DNA from: an uncultured Enterovibrio sp.
Lineage (GTDB): Bacteria; Pseudomonadota; Gammaproteobacteria; Enterobacterales; Vibrionaceae
Direction of reading: 5' to 3'
NCBI GenBank assembly: GCA_947040595.1
Contig: CAMRBZ010000003.1
Span: forward strand, 1 to 47,401
DNA: 47,401 nucleotides
In this document: in pieces, positions 1-8,876 of the stretch
How the letters are laid out: each line of letters starts with the position of its first letter
Numbering within the stretch: the first letter of the stretch is position 1
Translations under genes and position numbers: made by a program
Notes under the pieces: model-generated
Told to the model about the DNA's origin: nothing
The model's database searches: none
Seen by the model: only the letters and a program-made list of their open reading frames with translations

Positions 1-1041
1 CAAAAAAGGCAAGCCGAAGCCGAAGAAGCTGCGCGTTTAGAGGCCGAATTGCTTGCTCAAAAAATACAAGAAGAGGCTGAAAAAGAACCTGTTTTTTTTG
101 AGCAAGAAAAACCGAAACGAGAGCCTTTTTTAGCACGTTTAAAGCGAGGTCTTCAAAAAACGAAAGCAAACTTTAGCGCGGGTTTTTCTGGCTTATTTTC
201 AGGCAAAAAAATTGATGATGCGCTTTTTGAAGAACTTGAAGAACAATTGTTGATTGCTGATATTGGGATGGAAACCACTGCAAAAATCATTAAAAAGTTA
301 ACAGAAAAAGCCACAAGAAAAGAGCTAAAAGACAGTGAATCCCTGTACAGCCTTTTAAAACAAGAATTAGCAGAAATCTTAGATAAAGTAGAAAAACCGC
401 TACATATTGAAAATGCCAATGGACCTTTTGTTATTCTCATGGTCGGAGTGAATGGCGCAGGTAAAACAACCACGATAGGCAAATTGGCGAAGCAATTTCA
501 ATCTCAAGGTAAATCGGTCCTACTGGCCGCAGGTGATACATTTCGTGCAGCCGCCGTCGAGCAGCTTCAAGTGTGGGGAGAGCGCAATAAGCTGACTGTT
601 ATTGCTCAACATACAGGGGCAGACAGCGCTTCCGTCATTTTTGATGCGATTGAAGCGGCAAAAGCGCGCAACATTGATATTGTGATTGCAGATACGGCGG
701 GACGCTTACAAAATAAGGCTAACCTTATGGAAGAGCTGAAAAAAATTGTTCGTGTAATGAAGAAAATTGATGAAAATGCGCCCCATGAGATCATGCTTAC
801 TTTGGATGCCAGCACGGGGCAAAACGCCATCAGTCAAGCCCGCCTGTTTAATGATATCGCCCCAGTCTCAGGGATAAATTTAACAAAGCTTGATGGTACC
901 GCAAAAGGAGGGGTGATCTTTGCGGTTGCGGATCAATTCAATATTCCTATTCGTTACATTGGCGTCGGAGAAGGCATTGATGATTTACGGCCTTTTGTTG
1001 CAGAAGATTTTATAAACGCATTATTTAATAAAGAGGACTGA
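1..1041 (+). CDS. ftsY: Signal recognition particle receptor FtsY (5' end cut by window)
   Basis: FtsY is the SRP receptor GTPase that docks ribosome-SRP complexes to the inner membrane for co-translational insertion. The frame is open to the first base, so the true start lies upstream; the visible part encodes 346 residues. It begins in the acidic, Ala/Glu-rich A domain, followed by the NG domain. The G1 loop GVNGAGKTTT, DTFRAAAVEQL, the G3 motif DTAGR, the G4 motif TKLDGTAKGG and the C-terminal GVGEGIDDLRPF are all present, so the GTPase appears intact. A TTG at 49 could be read as a start but is only an internal Leu of the acidic region. It is first in an ftsY-ftsE-ftsX cluster, 5 bp before ftsE. 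Confidence 0.97.
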   Translation, partial: QKRQAEAEEAARLEAELLAQKIQEEAEKEPVFFEQEKPKREPFLARLKRGLQKTKANFSAGFSGLFSGKKIDDALFEELEEQLLIADIGMETTAKIIKKLTEKATRKELKDSESLYSLLKQELAEILDKVEKPLHIENANGPFVILMVGVNGAGKTTTIGKLAKQFQSQGKSVLLAAGDTFRAAAVEQLQVWGERNKLTVIAQHTGADSASVIFDAIEAAKARNIDIVIADTAGRLQNKANLMEELKKIVRVMKKIDENAPHEIMLTLDASTGQNAISQARLFNDIAPVSGINLTKLDGTAKGGVIFAVADQFNIPIRYIGVGEGIDDLRPFVAEDFINALFNKED

Positions 1042-1046
1042 ACTGA

Positions 1047-1712
1047 GTGATCCGGTTTCAGCAGGTAAGCAAAGCCTATCGCGGTGGTCAGCAAGCATTG
1101 CAAAAAGTGAGTTTTCACTTGCCCAAAGGTGACATGGCATTTTTGACTGGGCACTCTGGCGCAGGTAAAAGCACCTTGCTGAAATTGCTCTGCGCGATAG
1201 AAAAACCAAACGACGGTAAGATTTTTTTTAATGGGCATGATATTTCTCGAATTAGACGGACTGACATTCCTTTTCTTCGCCGTCAAATAGGTATTATTTT
1301 TCAAGATCATAAATTGCTAATGGATCGAAGTGTATTTGATAATGTCGCACTTCCTCTTCGTATAGAGCAGGCCCCTGAAAATGAAATAAAAAAGCGGGTT
1401 TCAGCCGCCCTTGATAAAGTCGGGCTATTAGATAAAGCCAGTTGCACGCCAATTCAACTTTCTGGTGGTGAGCAACAACGTGTCGGAATCGCTCGGGCGG
1501 TTGTGAATCGCCCCTTGGTTTTGATTGCAGATGAACCCACAGGAAATCTGGATGCGGCCTTATCTTTGCAAATAATGGCGCTTTTTCGACAATTTAATCA
1601 AGTGGGTGTAACGGTTTTGATGGCAACGCATGATATGACTCTTCTTAATCAAGATGACATCCGTCATTTTGAGCTTCATTCTGGGCATTTATCGGAGGTC
1701 GATTATGGCTAG
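1047..1712 (+). CDS. ftsE: Cell division ATP-binding protein FtsE
   Basis: FtsE is the cytoplasmic ATPase of the FtsEX complex, which controls murein hydrolase activators at the division septum. The 221-aa product has the usual length. Visible ABC motifs are Walker A GHSGAGKS near residue 37, the Q-loop in IGIIFQDH, the signature LSGGEQQR, Walker [10 protein letters not shown] and the switch His in ATHD. The start is GTG at 1047, preceded by AGAGGA in the end of ftsY. It overlaps ftsX by 8 bp, implying translational coupling. Confidence 0.96.
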   Translation: MIRFQQVSKAYRGGQQALQKVSFHLPKGDMAFLTGHSGAGKSTLLKLLCAIEKPNDGKIFFNGHDISRIRRTDIPFLRRQIGIIFQDHKLLMDRSVFDNVALPLRIEQAPENEIKKRVSAALDKVGLLDKASCTPIQLSGGEQQRVGIARAVVNRPLVLIADEPTGNLDAALSLQIMALFRQFNQVGVTVLMATHDMTLLNQDDIRHFELHSGHLSEVDYG

Positions 1713-2610
1713 CTACCTTTCACTGCATAAACAGCAAGGAAGCCAAGCTTTGCGTGATTTGTTTTCACGCCCATTGGGAAATTTATTGACGGTGCTGGTT
1801 CTTGGCTTTTCTTTGGCTTTGCCTACCACGCTTTTTATGTTGGCGAAAAATGTGATTGCCGTGACAAATGAATGGAATTCTCCTAATCAATTAACGGTTT
1901 ACTTAAAAAAAATGCCTAATTCGCGTGCGCAAGCATTTGGCGAATCTTTAAAAAACAGAGATGATATTGGTTTTGTGCAATACATTTCTCCAGAAGAGGG
2001 GCTCATACAATTTCGTCAGATCCAAGGCTTTGAGCAGGCGGTTAATTTGCTTGATGAAAATCCATTGCCTGCCGTGATAGTAGTAAGACCCGCCCTTGAT
2101 AATGCAGACTCGGCCACGGGATTGGCTGCTGATCTTCGTCTTGAATCTCTTGTGGATGAAGTACGCCTAGACAGTGATTGGTTATTGCGTTTGTCTGCAA
2201 TTGAATCTCTTGTTATAAGATTGTCTTTTGTTTTTTCCGGTTTAATGTTAATGGCTGTTTTTTTGATTATTGGAAATACATTGCGCTTGCAAGTATTAAA
2301 TCAAAAACAAGAAATTCAAGTGATGAAATTGGTTGGTGCAACAGACAGTTACATTCTTCGCCCTTATTTATATACTGGCGTTTGGTTGGCATTCGCAGGG
2401 GCTATTTTAGCTTGGATTGTGACTTTTTTTATCGGTGTTTTACTTGATTCAGCAGTATTAAAATTGGCAGGTTTGTACAACAGCGCTTTTCACTTAACGA
2501 GCCTTCGAATGGATGAAGTCCTTATTTTGTGTATGGGGGCGTCTTTGTTTGGGCATTTGGCTGCAAGGCTTGCTGCTGGAAAACATTTAAAAGAAATTGA
2601 ACCGGTATAA
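1705..2610 (+). CDS. ftsX: Cell division protein FtsX (FtsEX permease subunit)
   Basis: FtsX is the membrane subunit partner of FtsE; its periplasmic loop recruits amidase activators such as EnvC. The ATG at 1705 is chosen because CGGAGG lies just upstream and the reading begins [12 protein letters not shown], giving 301 residues; a longer in-frame extension to 1654 would only re-read the end of ftsE. A first membrane segment lies near residues 23-45, then a large periplasmic domain, then three C-terminal segments (around 180-205, 228-252 and 275-295), the normal FtsX topology. EnvC is not adjacent here; in E. coli it follows gpmM. Confidence 0.95.
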   Translation: MASYLSLHKQQGSQALRDLFSRPLGNLLTVLVLGFSLALPTTLFMLAKNVIAVTNEWNSPNQLTVYLKKMPNSRAQAFGESLKNRDDIGFVQYISPEEGLIQFRQIQGFEQAVNLLDENPLPAVIVVRPALDNADSATGLAADLRLESLVDEVRLDSDWLLRLSAIESLVIRLSFVFSGLMLMAVFLIIGNTLRLQVLNQKQEIQVMKLVGATDSYILRPYLYTGVWLAFAGAILAWIVTFFIGVLLDSAVLKLAGLYNSAFHLTSLRMDEVLILCMGASLFGHLAARLAAGKHLKEIEPV

Positions 2611-2618
2611 ATAAAATA

Positions 2619-2701
2619 GGTCAGATTGTATGGGTTGATGAAGATTCAAGCTTGCAGTTTTTTGTATCTTGAGTACATTGACATGGTTGGCTAATCTGAC
2701 C
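2619..2701 (+). promoter_or_regulatory. Inverted repeat and probable promoter region before rpoH
   Basis: The ftsX-rpoH gap (2611-2733) contains a perfect 9-bp inverted repeat: GGTCAGATT at 2619-2627 and AATCTGACC at 2693-2701, separated by 65 bp. Between the arms lies a possible sigma-70 promoter, TTGCAG-16 bp-TACATT. The arms could be an operator pair or could fold in read-through mRNA from ftsX. I do not recognise a sigma-E site here. Confidence 0.35.
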
Positions 2702-2733
2702 AAATCGATTAAAACTTCCACAAAGAGGTAAAA

Positions 2734-3591
2734 ATGACAAAAGAGATATATGCACTCGGTCCTCTCTCTCAAGATAGCTTGGATTCTTATCTTCAACAGG
2801 TAAACAGCTATCCAATGCTTTCTGCTGATGAAGAGCACGAGCTTGCCCAATCTCTGCATTATGAGGAAGATTTAGATGCAGCAAAAAGCCTGATCCTTTC
2901 TCATTTACGTTTTGTTGTTCATATTGCTCGGGGTTATACCGGTTACGGTTTGCCTGTTTCTGATCTTGTTCAAGAAGGCAATATTGGCTTAATGAAAGCG
3001 GTAAAACGTTTTAATCCTGAAGTTGGGGTTCGTTTAGTTTCTTTTGCAGTCCATTGGATCAAAGCTGAAATTCATGAATATGTGTTGCGAAATTGGCGCA
3101 TTGTGAAGGTAGCGACAACCAAGGCGCAGCGTAAATTATTTTTTAATTTACGCAAATCTAAAAAGCGTTTAGGTTGGTTTAATTCAGAAGAAGTGAACAT
3201 GGTCGCGGAGCATCTTGGTGTCGATGCGGCAGAAGTCCGTGAAATGGAGTCTCGTCTTGCTGGGCAAGACATGGGATTTGATGCCGGTACGGATGATGAT
3301 GAACGTGATGTGCAAGCCGCGCCTGTTTATTATTTGGATGACAAAACCTCAGATCTTGCTAATAACGTTGAGACAGAAAATTGGAAGAATCACGCGAACA
3401 CTCGACTCGCGAAGGCTTTGTCGAGCTTAGACACGCGAAGCCAATATATTATTCGTTCACGTTGGTTAGAAGATAAAAAAACAACCTTACAAGAATTGGC
3501 TGAACATTATCAAATATCAGCAGAGCGTGTTCGTCAGCTTGAGAAGAATGCAATGCGAAAACTAAAAGAATCCGTTGGCGATTTCTTTTGA
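2734..3591 (+). CDS. rpoH: RNA polymerase sigma-32 factor (heat shock) RpoH
   Basis: RpoH directs RNA polymerase to heat-shock promoters. The 285-aa product has the normal length and order: region 1.2/2 with [14 protein letters not shown] and [16 protein letters not shown], the RpoH box ([12 protein letters not shown]), region 3, and region 4 with an HTH ending [14 protein letters not shown]. The ATG at 2734 has an AGAGG ribosome-binding site. It follows ftsX in the same direction with 123 bp between, the classical gamma-proteobacterial order. The hslVU genes in this window have a visible sigma-32 promoter, so a target of this factor is present. Confidence 0.97.
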   Translation: MTKEIYALGPLSQDSLDSYLQQVNSYPMLSADEEHELAQSLHYEEDLDAAKSLILSHLRFVVHIARGYTGYGLPVSDLVQEGNIGLMKAVKRFNPEVGVRLVSFAVHWIKAEIHEYVLRNWRIVKVATTKAQRKLFFNLRKSKKRLGWFNSEEVNMVAEHLGVDAAEVREMESRLAGQDMGFDAGTDDDERDVQAAPVYYLDDKTSDLANNVETENWKNHANTRLAKALSSLDTRSQYIIRSRWLEDKKTTLQELAEHYQISAERVRQLEKNAMRKLKESVGDFF

Positions 3592-3626
3592 ATCTTTCCA
3601 TCCCCCCCTTTTTTCTCAATAAAGAG

Positions 3627-3648
3627 CCGACGAAAGTCGGTTTTTTTT
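3627..3648 (+). terminator. Rho-independent terminator of rpoH
   Basis: A CCGAC stem, GAAA loop and GTCGG stem are followed by eight T residues, starting 35 bp after the rpoH stop. Confidence 0.9.
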
Positions 3649-3664
3649 ATCATGAAAGAATAGA

Positions 3665-3791
3665 TATACCCAAGACACTTGAAGTTGCGTTTAGGCAGAA
3701 AATGAGTGAAGTCTTTGAGCATAGATGGACTCTGTGATTGGGCTGAACGAGCCTAGCCAACACCCACGCAGGTTGAAAGTTGACGGGTATA
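3665..3791 (-). repeat. ERIC-like repeat, full 127 bp
   Basis: It runs from TATACCCAAGACACTTGAAG to GACGGGTATA, with the palindromic core around GAGCATAGATGG. Here '-' means that TATACCCGTCGCC would be read on the minus strand. Confidence 0.85.
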
Positions 3792-3810
3792 TTGCACATC
3801 AATTGAAAAG

Positions 3811-3901
3811 TTACCCACAGCTTAATTTCGATCAACACTATATCTTGTGGATCTAAAAGAGAAATCATACTTTATTCACGCAATCCACAGAATTTTCCAC
3901 A
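3811..3901. promoter_or_regulatory. Cluster of DnaA-box-like sites
   Basis: Five sequences close to the DnaA box TTATNCACA lie in 91 bp: TTACCCACA (3811), AGATCCACA on the minus strand (3846-3854), TTATTCACG (3872), CAATCCACA (3881) and TTTTCCACA (3893). Each matches 7-8 of 9 bases. No dnaA, mnmG or rpmH gene is near, so this is not the usual oriC context. It could be a DnaA-titrating or reactivating site, or chance in AT-rich DNA. Confidence 0.35.
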
Positions 3902-4165
3902 GGGGGTTAAAAAACGCACAATCGTTTTGTGCTTTTCTGAGATTGTTTGTTTTATGCTGTTTAATAAAATGTATTTTTTGTTTTCGCGGTGTCTTTTTTG
4001 TAGAGAAAAAAGGGCAGTGAAGTCGTTTTCAAAATAAAATAGCCATGTTTATCTTAATGATCTTTATGTAGAAAAAAGATCTTTCACTTTTCGAAAGGGG
4101 AAAGGAAAAAAGAGATCCTAATCATTTCAATGAAGGCTTGATTGGGATCGGATTTTTTGTTTTAA
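3902..4165 (+). ncRNA. Possible small RNA ending in an orphan terminator
   Basis: This AT-rich gene-free stretch contains a hairpin of the form GATCTT...AAGATC (about 4059-4081). Near its end is an 11-bp stem, GATCCTAATCA (4114-4124) with TGATTGGGATC (4139-4149, one G-U pair), followed by a T-rich tail. The rpoH terminator lies 470 bp upstream and gpmI is on the other strand, so this plus-strand terminator has no coding gene to serve. A weak promoter-like TTGTGC-17 bp-TTTTAT lies near 3930. The RNA is inferred, and I recognise no known family. Confidence 0.35.
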
Positions 4166-4176
4166 CGCTTATCTTT

Positions 4177-4277
4177 TATACCCCTTGCCTTTGAAGATCC
4201 TAAGGAGCCGTGCGTTCTTAAAGCCCAATCACATCGTATCTTTATGCTCATAGGCTTCGCTCACTGTCGCTTGGGCC
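4177..4277 (+). repeat. ERIC-like repeat, truncated, first half of a doublet
   Basis: It starts TATACCCCTTGCCTTTGAAG and carries CCCAATCACAT and TTTATGCTCATAGGCTTCGC, but lacks the right end and runs directly into the next copy. It resembles the truncated copy at 23853. Confidence 0.6.
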
Positions 4278-4399
4278 TATACCCGTCGCCTTTGACGTTG
4301 CGTGTTGGCTACGCTTGCTCAACCCAATCATAGAGTCCATCTAGCTCAGGGGTTTCACTCATTTGCCGCAGGCACGCATCTTCAATTCCTTTGGGTATA
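4278..4399 (+). repeat. ERIC-like repeat, near full (122 bp)
   Basis: It runs from TATACCCGTCGCCTTTGA to CTTTGGGTATA and forms the second half of a composite doublet. It lies 30 bp beyond the 3' end of gpmI, and no separate gpmI terminator was seen. Confidence 0.85.
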
Positions 4400-4429
4400 G
4401 ATCTTCAAATTCAGGGGAATAAGAGGGCT

Positions 4430-5968
4430 TTATGCTCCGACAAAAAGAAGTTTACCTGTCATTTCTGAAGGAATTTCGATGTCAGTTAAGGCCAGCATGG
4501 TGGGCGCCAAATCTGAAAGCGTGCCGCCTTCAATGAGTTTAATGTCTTTGTTGCCAACATAAATAAGCGGAACGGGCAATGTGGTGTGCGCGGTGTGGAT
4601 CCCTCCGGTTTTAGGATCAACCATCATTTCTGCGTTACCATGATCTGCTGTGATAAGCAGTTGACCGTCCATTTCTTTAATGGCCTCAACAACGCGTCCA
4701 ATGCAGCTATCTACGGCTTCACATGCTTTTACGGCTGCCTCATATACGCCTGTATGTCCAACCATGTCTCCGTTGGGATAGTTACAGATAATGTGATCAA
4801 ATTTTCCGCTTTTTATCGCAAGAATGAGTTTCTCTGTTAGCTCTTCTGAACTCATTTCAGGCTGTAGATCATACGTGGCGACTTTAGGAGACGCTATCAG
4901 TACGCGTTCTTCTCCTGGGAACACCTCTTCTATTCCACCGTTGAAGAAGAAGGTGACGTGGGCGTATTTTTCAGTTTCTGAAATGCGTAATTGTGTTTTA
5001 CCTTTTTTCGATAGCCACTCACCTAGCGTGTTGACCAAATTTGTAGAAGGGTAAGCACATGCAGTATCGATATTTGCGGCATATTCAGTGAGCATGACAA
5101 AGTCAGCCAGTTGAGCCACTTTTTTACGCGTAAAACCATCAAATTCAGGCATGAAAGTGCGCGTTATTTGACGTGCGCGGTCGGCACGGAAATTCATAAA
5201 TAAGACGGTATCACCGTCATTGATTGAAGCGACAGCTTGGTCGTTTGTACGAATTTCAGATCCTTGAACAAATTCGTCATTTTCTTCGCGTGCGTAAGCG
5301 GCGTCGAGTGCGTCAATGGCGCAAGGGAAAGTGAAAGCGCCTTTTGCTTCGAGAAGAAGGTCGTAAGCTTGCTCTACGCGATCCCAATTGTTGTCACGGT
5401 CCATTGCATAGTAACGACCAATAAGAGAAGCAATGCGACCCTGACCCAATTTGGTAAAGAGTGTATTAAAACGAAGCAAAGAGGCTTTTGCACTGCGTGG
5501 CGGCGTGTCACGGCCATCCAGAAAAGCGTGTAGGTACACTTTTTTAGCGCCGCGTTTTACGGCCATTTCAATGGCAGATGCAATCTGATCTTCATGGCTG
5601 TGAACGCCACCAGTAGAAAGTAAGCCCATGATATGAACTGCATTGTCTGTTTTTATTGCTTTGTCAATTGCTTCAGCGATAACGGGATTTTCAAAAAAGT
5701 CACCATCGGCAATGGATTTTGTGATGCGTGTTAGCTCTTGATAAACAATGCGGCCCGCACCGATATTCACATGACCGACTTCTGAATTGCCCATTTGACC
5801 TTCAGGCAAGCCAACATCCATACCGGACGCTGAAAGAAGAGTTCGGTTGCCAGCCATTAAACGGTCCATAACAGGGGTATTGGCATTTGAAATTGCGTTG
5901 TTTTGGTTATCTTCGCGATAGCCCCAACCATCTAAAATAACAAGTGCCAAAGGTTTTTTAGCAGACAT
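4430..5968 (-). CDS. gpmI: 2,3-bisphosphoglycerate-independent phosphoglycerate mutase
   Basis: This enzyme interconverts 3- and 2-phosphoglycerate in glycolysis, using Mn2+ and a phosphoserine intermediate. The 512-aa product is the usual length. Visible motifs are the N-terminal metal site [10 protein letters not shown], the nucleophile Ser in MGNSEVGH near residue 62, the DGRDTPP substrate loop and the C-terminal metal motifs [12 protein letters not shown] and TADHGNAE. The ATG is preceded by GAGGA. It is transcribed toward rpoH. In E. coli envC follows this gene; here ERIC repeats follow. Confidence 0.97.
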   Translation of the reverse strand: MSAKKPLALVILDGWGYREDNQNNAISNANTPVMDRLMAGNRTLLSASGMDVGLPEGQMGNSEVGHVNIGAGRIVYQELTRITKSIADGDFFENPVIAEAIDKAIKTDNAVHIMGLLSTGGVHSHEDQIASAIEMAVKRGAKKVYLHAFLDGRDTPPRSAKASLLRFNTLFTKLGQGRIASLIGRYYAMDRDNNWDRVEQAYDLLLEAKGAFTFPCAIDALDAAYAREENDEFVQGSEIRTNDQAVASINDGDTVLFMNFRADRARQITRTFMPEFDGFTRKKVAQLADFVMLTEYAANIDTACAYPSTNLVNTLGEWLSKKGKTQLRISETEKYAHVTFFFNGGIEEVFPGEERVLIASPKVATYDLQPEMSSEELTEKLILAIKSGKFDHIICNYPNGDMVGHTGVYEAAVKACEAVDSCIGRVVEAIKEMDGQLLITADHGNAEMMVDPKTGGIHTAHTTLPVPLIYVGNKDIKLIEGGTLSDLAPTMLALTDIEIPSEMTGKLLFVGA

Positions 5969-6428
5969 TCGGAGTCCTCTATAAAAATAAAATCAATGAG
6001 AAATAATGAGCGCTATTTTACATCATTTTTCGGTTTAAGCTGTAAGCAAACTTTTTTGCGCGTCCTTCATTTGGTCGAAAAAATCAAAAAATTATCTCAA
6101 TGTCAAAGAACGAAAAAATTTCGTTATACCCAAGACACTTGAAGGTGCGCGCCTGCGGCAAATGAGTGAAGGCCCTGAGCATAGATGGACTCTGTGATTG
6201 GGCTGAGCGAGAGCAGCCAAGACCCACGCAGTTTCAAAGGCAACGGGGATATTTGCGTGTAAATTGAGTAAAGAGACAAGAGTGGATGCGCTGAAGGTTG
6301 TTTTATGTCAATTTCAAGGCGTGAGCAAAGACATGGAAATCTACGCGGATGCTGTACTTGCGAGTTTGGGAGGTTATACTCGGAGCGTTTTTGCCTCAAC
6401 CTCAACAAGATGGATGTAGAAAGGATCT
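5969..6428. other. Gene-free region between gpmI and the rhodanese gene
   Basis: These 460 bp between divergent genes hold AT-rich DNA presumably carrying the gpmI promoter, one full ERIC-like copy (6125-6251), and about 170 bp before the rhodanese gene. A TATACT near 6374 could be a -10 element for that gene, but no convincing -35 accompanies it. I see no gene. Confidence 0.5.
6125..6251 (-). repeat. ERIC-like repeat, full 127 bp
   Basis: It runs from TATACCCAAGACACTTGAAG to GGGGATAT. The internal GATTGGGCTGAGCGAGAGCA matches the ERIC pattern closely. Confidence 0.88.
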
Positions 6429-6869
6429 ATGCAACAATTTATTGGGTTTATTCAAAGTAATTTAGTTTTATCCTTGGTATGGGCGGGTTTGCTTCTGGCT
6501 CTTATCATCTCTGCAATTAAACAAAAAATGGCGCGTTATAAGATACTTTCTCCAAGCGATGCCACTTTACTAGTGAATAGAGAAAACGCGGTGTTTGTGG
6601 ATATTCGTACTCGTGATGAATACCGTGCAGGGCATATCGCAGGTTCACTGAATGTTTTAGGAAAAGATATTAAAGCAAATGCTTTGGGTGAGATTGAAAA
6701 ATATAAGTCTGCCCCCATTATTTTAGTGTGTAAGACGGGGCAAAGTGCCGTTGAAATATCCAAAGTGCTAGCAACTCAAGGATTTGAAAACCTCAATCTA
6801 CTTAAAGATGGTCTGATTTCCTGGAATGAAGCAAACTTGCCACTTATCCGTGGCAAGAAGAAAAAATAA
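6429..6869 (+). CDS. yibN: Membrane-anchored rhodanese-like protein YibN
   Basis: This is a single-domain rhodanese (sulfurtransferase fold) tethered to the inner membrane. Residues 10-28 form a transmembrane segment. The rhodanese domain follows with DATLL, VFVDIRTRDEYRAGHI and the active-site loop VCKTGQSA, whose Cys is the predicted persulfide carrier. Length is 146 aa, close to E. coli YibN (143 aa). The start has AAAGGAT upstream. It precedes secB and gpsA as in E. coli, but grxC, which sits between yibN and secB there, is missing. The physiological substrate is not known from sequence. Confidence 0.9.
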   Translation: MQQFIGFIQSNLVLSLVWAGLLLALIISAIKQKMARYKILSPSDATLLVNRENAVFVDIRTRDEYRAGHIAGSLNVLGKDIKANALGEIEKYKSAPIILVCKTGQSAVEISKVLATQGFENLNLLKDGLISWNEANLPLIRGKKKK

Positions 6870-6894
6870 TTTTTTTATGTAAAGTTATTTAACG

Positions 6895-6928
6895 AGCAGC
6901 AAATAATAACGCTGCTTCATTTATTTTT
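6895..6928 (+). terminator. Weak hairpin between yibN and secB
   Basis: AGCAGC (6895-6900) pairs with GCTGCT (6911-6916), followed by the T-rich TCATTTATTTTT. It may attenuate rather than end transcription into secB. Confidence 0.4.
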
Positions 6929-6958
6929 ATGGCGTCAAATAATAAGAAGGGTAATACC

Positions 6959-7435
6959 ATGGCTGAAGTAGAAAGTAATCAACAAGCCCAGCAAAATTTT
7001 GCTATTCAACGCGTTTTCTTAAAAGACGTTTCTTTTGAAGCGCCAAACTCACCGACTATTTTTCAGCAAGAATGGAATCCTGATGTTAACTTGGATTTAG
7101 ACTCTCAAAGTCGCGAGTTAGCAGAAGGGATTTATGAAGTTGTTTTGCGTTTGACCGTCACGGTTAAAAATGCGGAAGAAAATGCTTTCCTTTGTGAAGT
7201 ACAACAAGGCGGTATTTTCACTGTATCTGGTATGGAAGCGTCGCAATTGGCACATTGCTTAGGTGCATTTTGTCCAAACATTCTGTTTCCTTATGCGCGT
7301 GAAACCGTTTCTAGCTTGGTTGTGAAAGGCACTTTCCCACAATTAAATTTGGCTCCTGTCAATTTTGATGCCTTATTTATGAATTATTTAGAAAACCAAA
7401 ATAAAGCGCAGGTCGCAGACAAGACTGACGCGTAA
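6959..7435 (+). CDS. secB: Protein-export chaperone SecB
   Basis: SecB holds precursor proteins unfolded and delivers them to SecA. The ATG at 6959 is chosen because AGAAGG lies at the right distance and the product then begins MAEVESNQQ; an upstream in-frame ATG at 6929 has no ribosome-binding site. The product is 158 aa, typical of the family (155 in E. coli). Conserved blocks include [17 protein letters not shown], the acidic [10 protein letters not shown] and [11 protein letters not shown]. gpsA follows 25 bp later in the same order as E. coli. Confidence 0.96.
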   Translation: MAEVESNQQAQQNFAIQRVFLKDVSFEAPNSPTIFQQEWNPDVNLDLDSQSRELAEGIYEVVLRLTVTVKNAEENAFLCEVQQGGIFTVSGMEASQLAHCLGAFCPNILFPYARETVSSLVVKGTFPQLNLAPVNFDALFMNYLENQNKAQVADKTDA

Positions 7436-7460
7436 ATCGCGAGAAAACAAGGCGTGATGG

Positions 7461-8477
7461 ATGAGAACCGACGTTAATAAAAATGTTGTAATGACAGTGC
7501 TTGGTGCGGGTTCATACGGAACGTCACTCGCTATTTCTTTGGCGAGAAATGGAGCACATGTCCAACTTTGGGGGCACGATCCAGAAAAAATAAAGCGACT
7601 TGAGACTGAGCGTTCAAATGAAGTTTTTTTACCTGGTGTCGTTTTTCCTGAATCATTGAGCCTTACGAGTTCGCTTGAAGAAGCTATTTCGGTGAGCCGT
7701 GATATTTTAGTGGTCGTTCCAAGCTATGCTTTCGCTTCGCTTCTTTCGCAGATAAAGCCTTTTCTTCGAAAAGATTCTCGCGTGTGTTGGGCGACAAAAG
7801 GGTTAGAGTCCGGAACGGGTCGATTGTTACAAGATGTCGCGCGTGAAGAGCTGGGTCCTGATATTCCCCTTGCTGTGATTTCTGGGCCAACATTTGCTAA
7901 AGAACTTGCTGCAGGCATGCCTACAGCAATTTCTTTGGCTTCTTCTGATCCGCATTTTTTAGTCGATCTTCAAGAAAAAATTCATTGCAGTCGTACATTT
8001 CGTGTATACGCAAACAATGACTTTATCGGATTGCAGCTTGGTGGCGCCGTTAAAAATGTAATTGCAATTGGTGCTGGCATGTCTGATGGTATTGGTTTTG
8101 GTGCGAATGCGCGTACTGCGCTTATCACACGAGGCTTAGCTGAAATGACGCGTTTAGGCATTGCCCTTGGTGCTGAACGCGAAACCTTTATGGGTATGGC
8201 GGGTCTGGGAGATCTTGTATTAACCTGTACTGATAATTTGTCTCGAAATCGTCGATTTGGTCTTGCTTTAGGCCAAAAAAAGGATTTATTCATGGCACAA
8301 GCAGAGATTGGTCAAGTGGTTGAAGGCTATTTAAACGCGAAAGAAGTGCGTTTGCTTGCGAAAACAAAGGGTGTTGAAATGCCCATTGTGGATCAAATTT
8401 ATCAAGTGCTTTATAAAGGTAAAGATGTGCGTCTCGCAGCCCAAGATTTGTTGTCGAGAGAAAGAACCACTGAATAA
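7461..8477 (+). CDS. gpsA: Glycerol-3-phosphate dehydrogenase [NAD(P)+]
   Basis: GpsA reduces dihydroxyacetone phosphate to sn-glycerol-3-phosphate, the backbone of phospholipids. The 338-aa product has the N-terminal dinucleotide-binding [10 protein letters not shown], the catalytic-region [13 protein letters not shown] and the [10 protein letters not shown] block, all intact. The ATG at 7461 with AAGG upstream is preferred; an internal ATG at 7491 would remove the first 10 residues, which the E. coli protein also has. It is cotranscribed with secB and followed by a strong terminator. Confidence 0.96.
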   Translation: MRTDVNKNVVMTVLGAGSYGTSLAISLARNGAHVQLWGHDPEKIKRLETERSNEVFLPGVVFPESLSLTSSLEEAISVSRDILVVVPSYAFASLLSQIKPFLRKDSRVCWATKGLESGTGRLLQDVAREELGPDIPLAVISGPTFAKELAAGMPTAISLASSDPHFLVDLQEKIHCSRTFRVYANNDFIGLQLGGAVKNVIAIGAGMSDGIGFGANARTALITRGLAEMTRLGIALGAERETFMGMAGLGDLVLTCTDNLSRNRRFGLALGQKKDLFMAQAEIGQVVEGYLNAKEVRLLAKTKGVEMPIVDQIYQVLYKGKDVRLAAQDLLSRERTTE

Positions 8478-8498
8478 TTACCTCTTCTTGCTAAACTA

Positions 8499-8529
8499 AA
8501 AACGCGAGATTTTATCTCGCGTTTTTATT
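8499..8529 (+). terminator. Rho-independent terminator of gpsA
   Basis: ACGCGAGAT (8502-8510), TTT loop and ATCTCGCGT (8514-8522), then a T run. The A-rich left flank could make it bidirectional. Confidence 0.9.
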
Positions 8530-8596
8530 TTGACATTAACACGCTTTCCGATTGAAGCATTTATTTTGCCAACATGATATTTTGCAAAGAATAAAT

Positions 8597-8663
8597 ATAT
8601 ATCCAAGATATTTGAAGATACAGGTGGGCGGCAAGGATGAAAAAAACCTGAGCATAGATGCAT
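8597..8663 (-). repeat. ERIC-like half element joined to next copy
   Basis: It starts TATATCCAAGATATTTGAAG and stops at the palindrome centre GAGCATAGATG, then abuts the next copy, which is in the opposite orientation. Confidence 0.6.
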
Positions 8664-8790
8664 TATATCCGTCGCCTTTGAAACTGCGTGGGTGTTGGCT
8701 ACATTCGTTCAGCCCAATCACATAGTCCATCTATGCTCAGGGGCTTCATTCGTTTGCCCCCTACACGCATCTTCAATTACGTTGGGTATA
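8664..8790 (+). repeat. ERIC-like repeat, full 127 bp
   Basis: It runs from TATATCCGTCGCCTTTGAAA to CAATTACGTTGGGTATA between gpsA and cysE. Confidence 0.88.
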
Positions 8791-8876
8791 CAATGAGCAT
8801 CAAAATAATAATAAATGACATTTAAATTGAATCGAAATATTTCGATTTGTTCTTAAGACAAACAATAGGTATGAAG

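Noticed and set aside
153-482. Long antisense ORF inside ftsY and similar ones in other conserved genes
   Set aside because: These are shadows of strongly conserved coding sequence in the true frame, with no ribosome-binding site.
6124-6408. ORF encoding a 94-aa protein overlapping an ERIC copy
   Set aside because: It reads through the repeat. The same peptide pattern (LKLRG.WLLS...SIYAQGLHS) recurs at 19704-19958, 34017-34313, 42408-42674 and others because the repeat recurs, so these are not genes.
6252-6428. Possible coding remnant upstream of yibN in the plus strand
   Set aside because: One frame stays open for about 45 codons (DALKVVLCQFQG...), but it has no start signal and I recognise no family, so it was left as intergenic.
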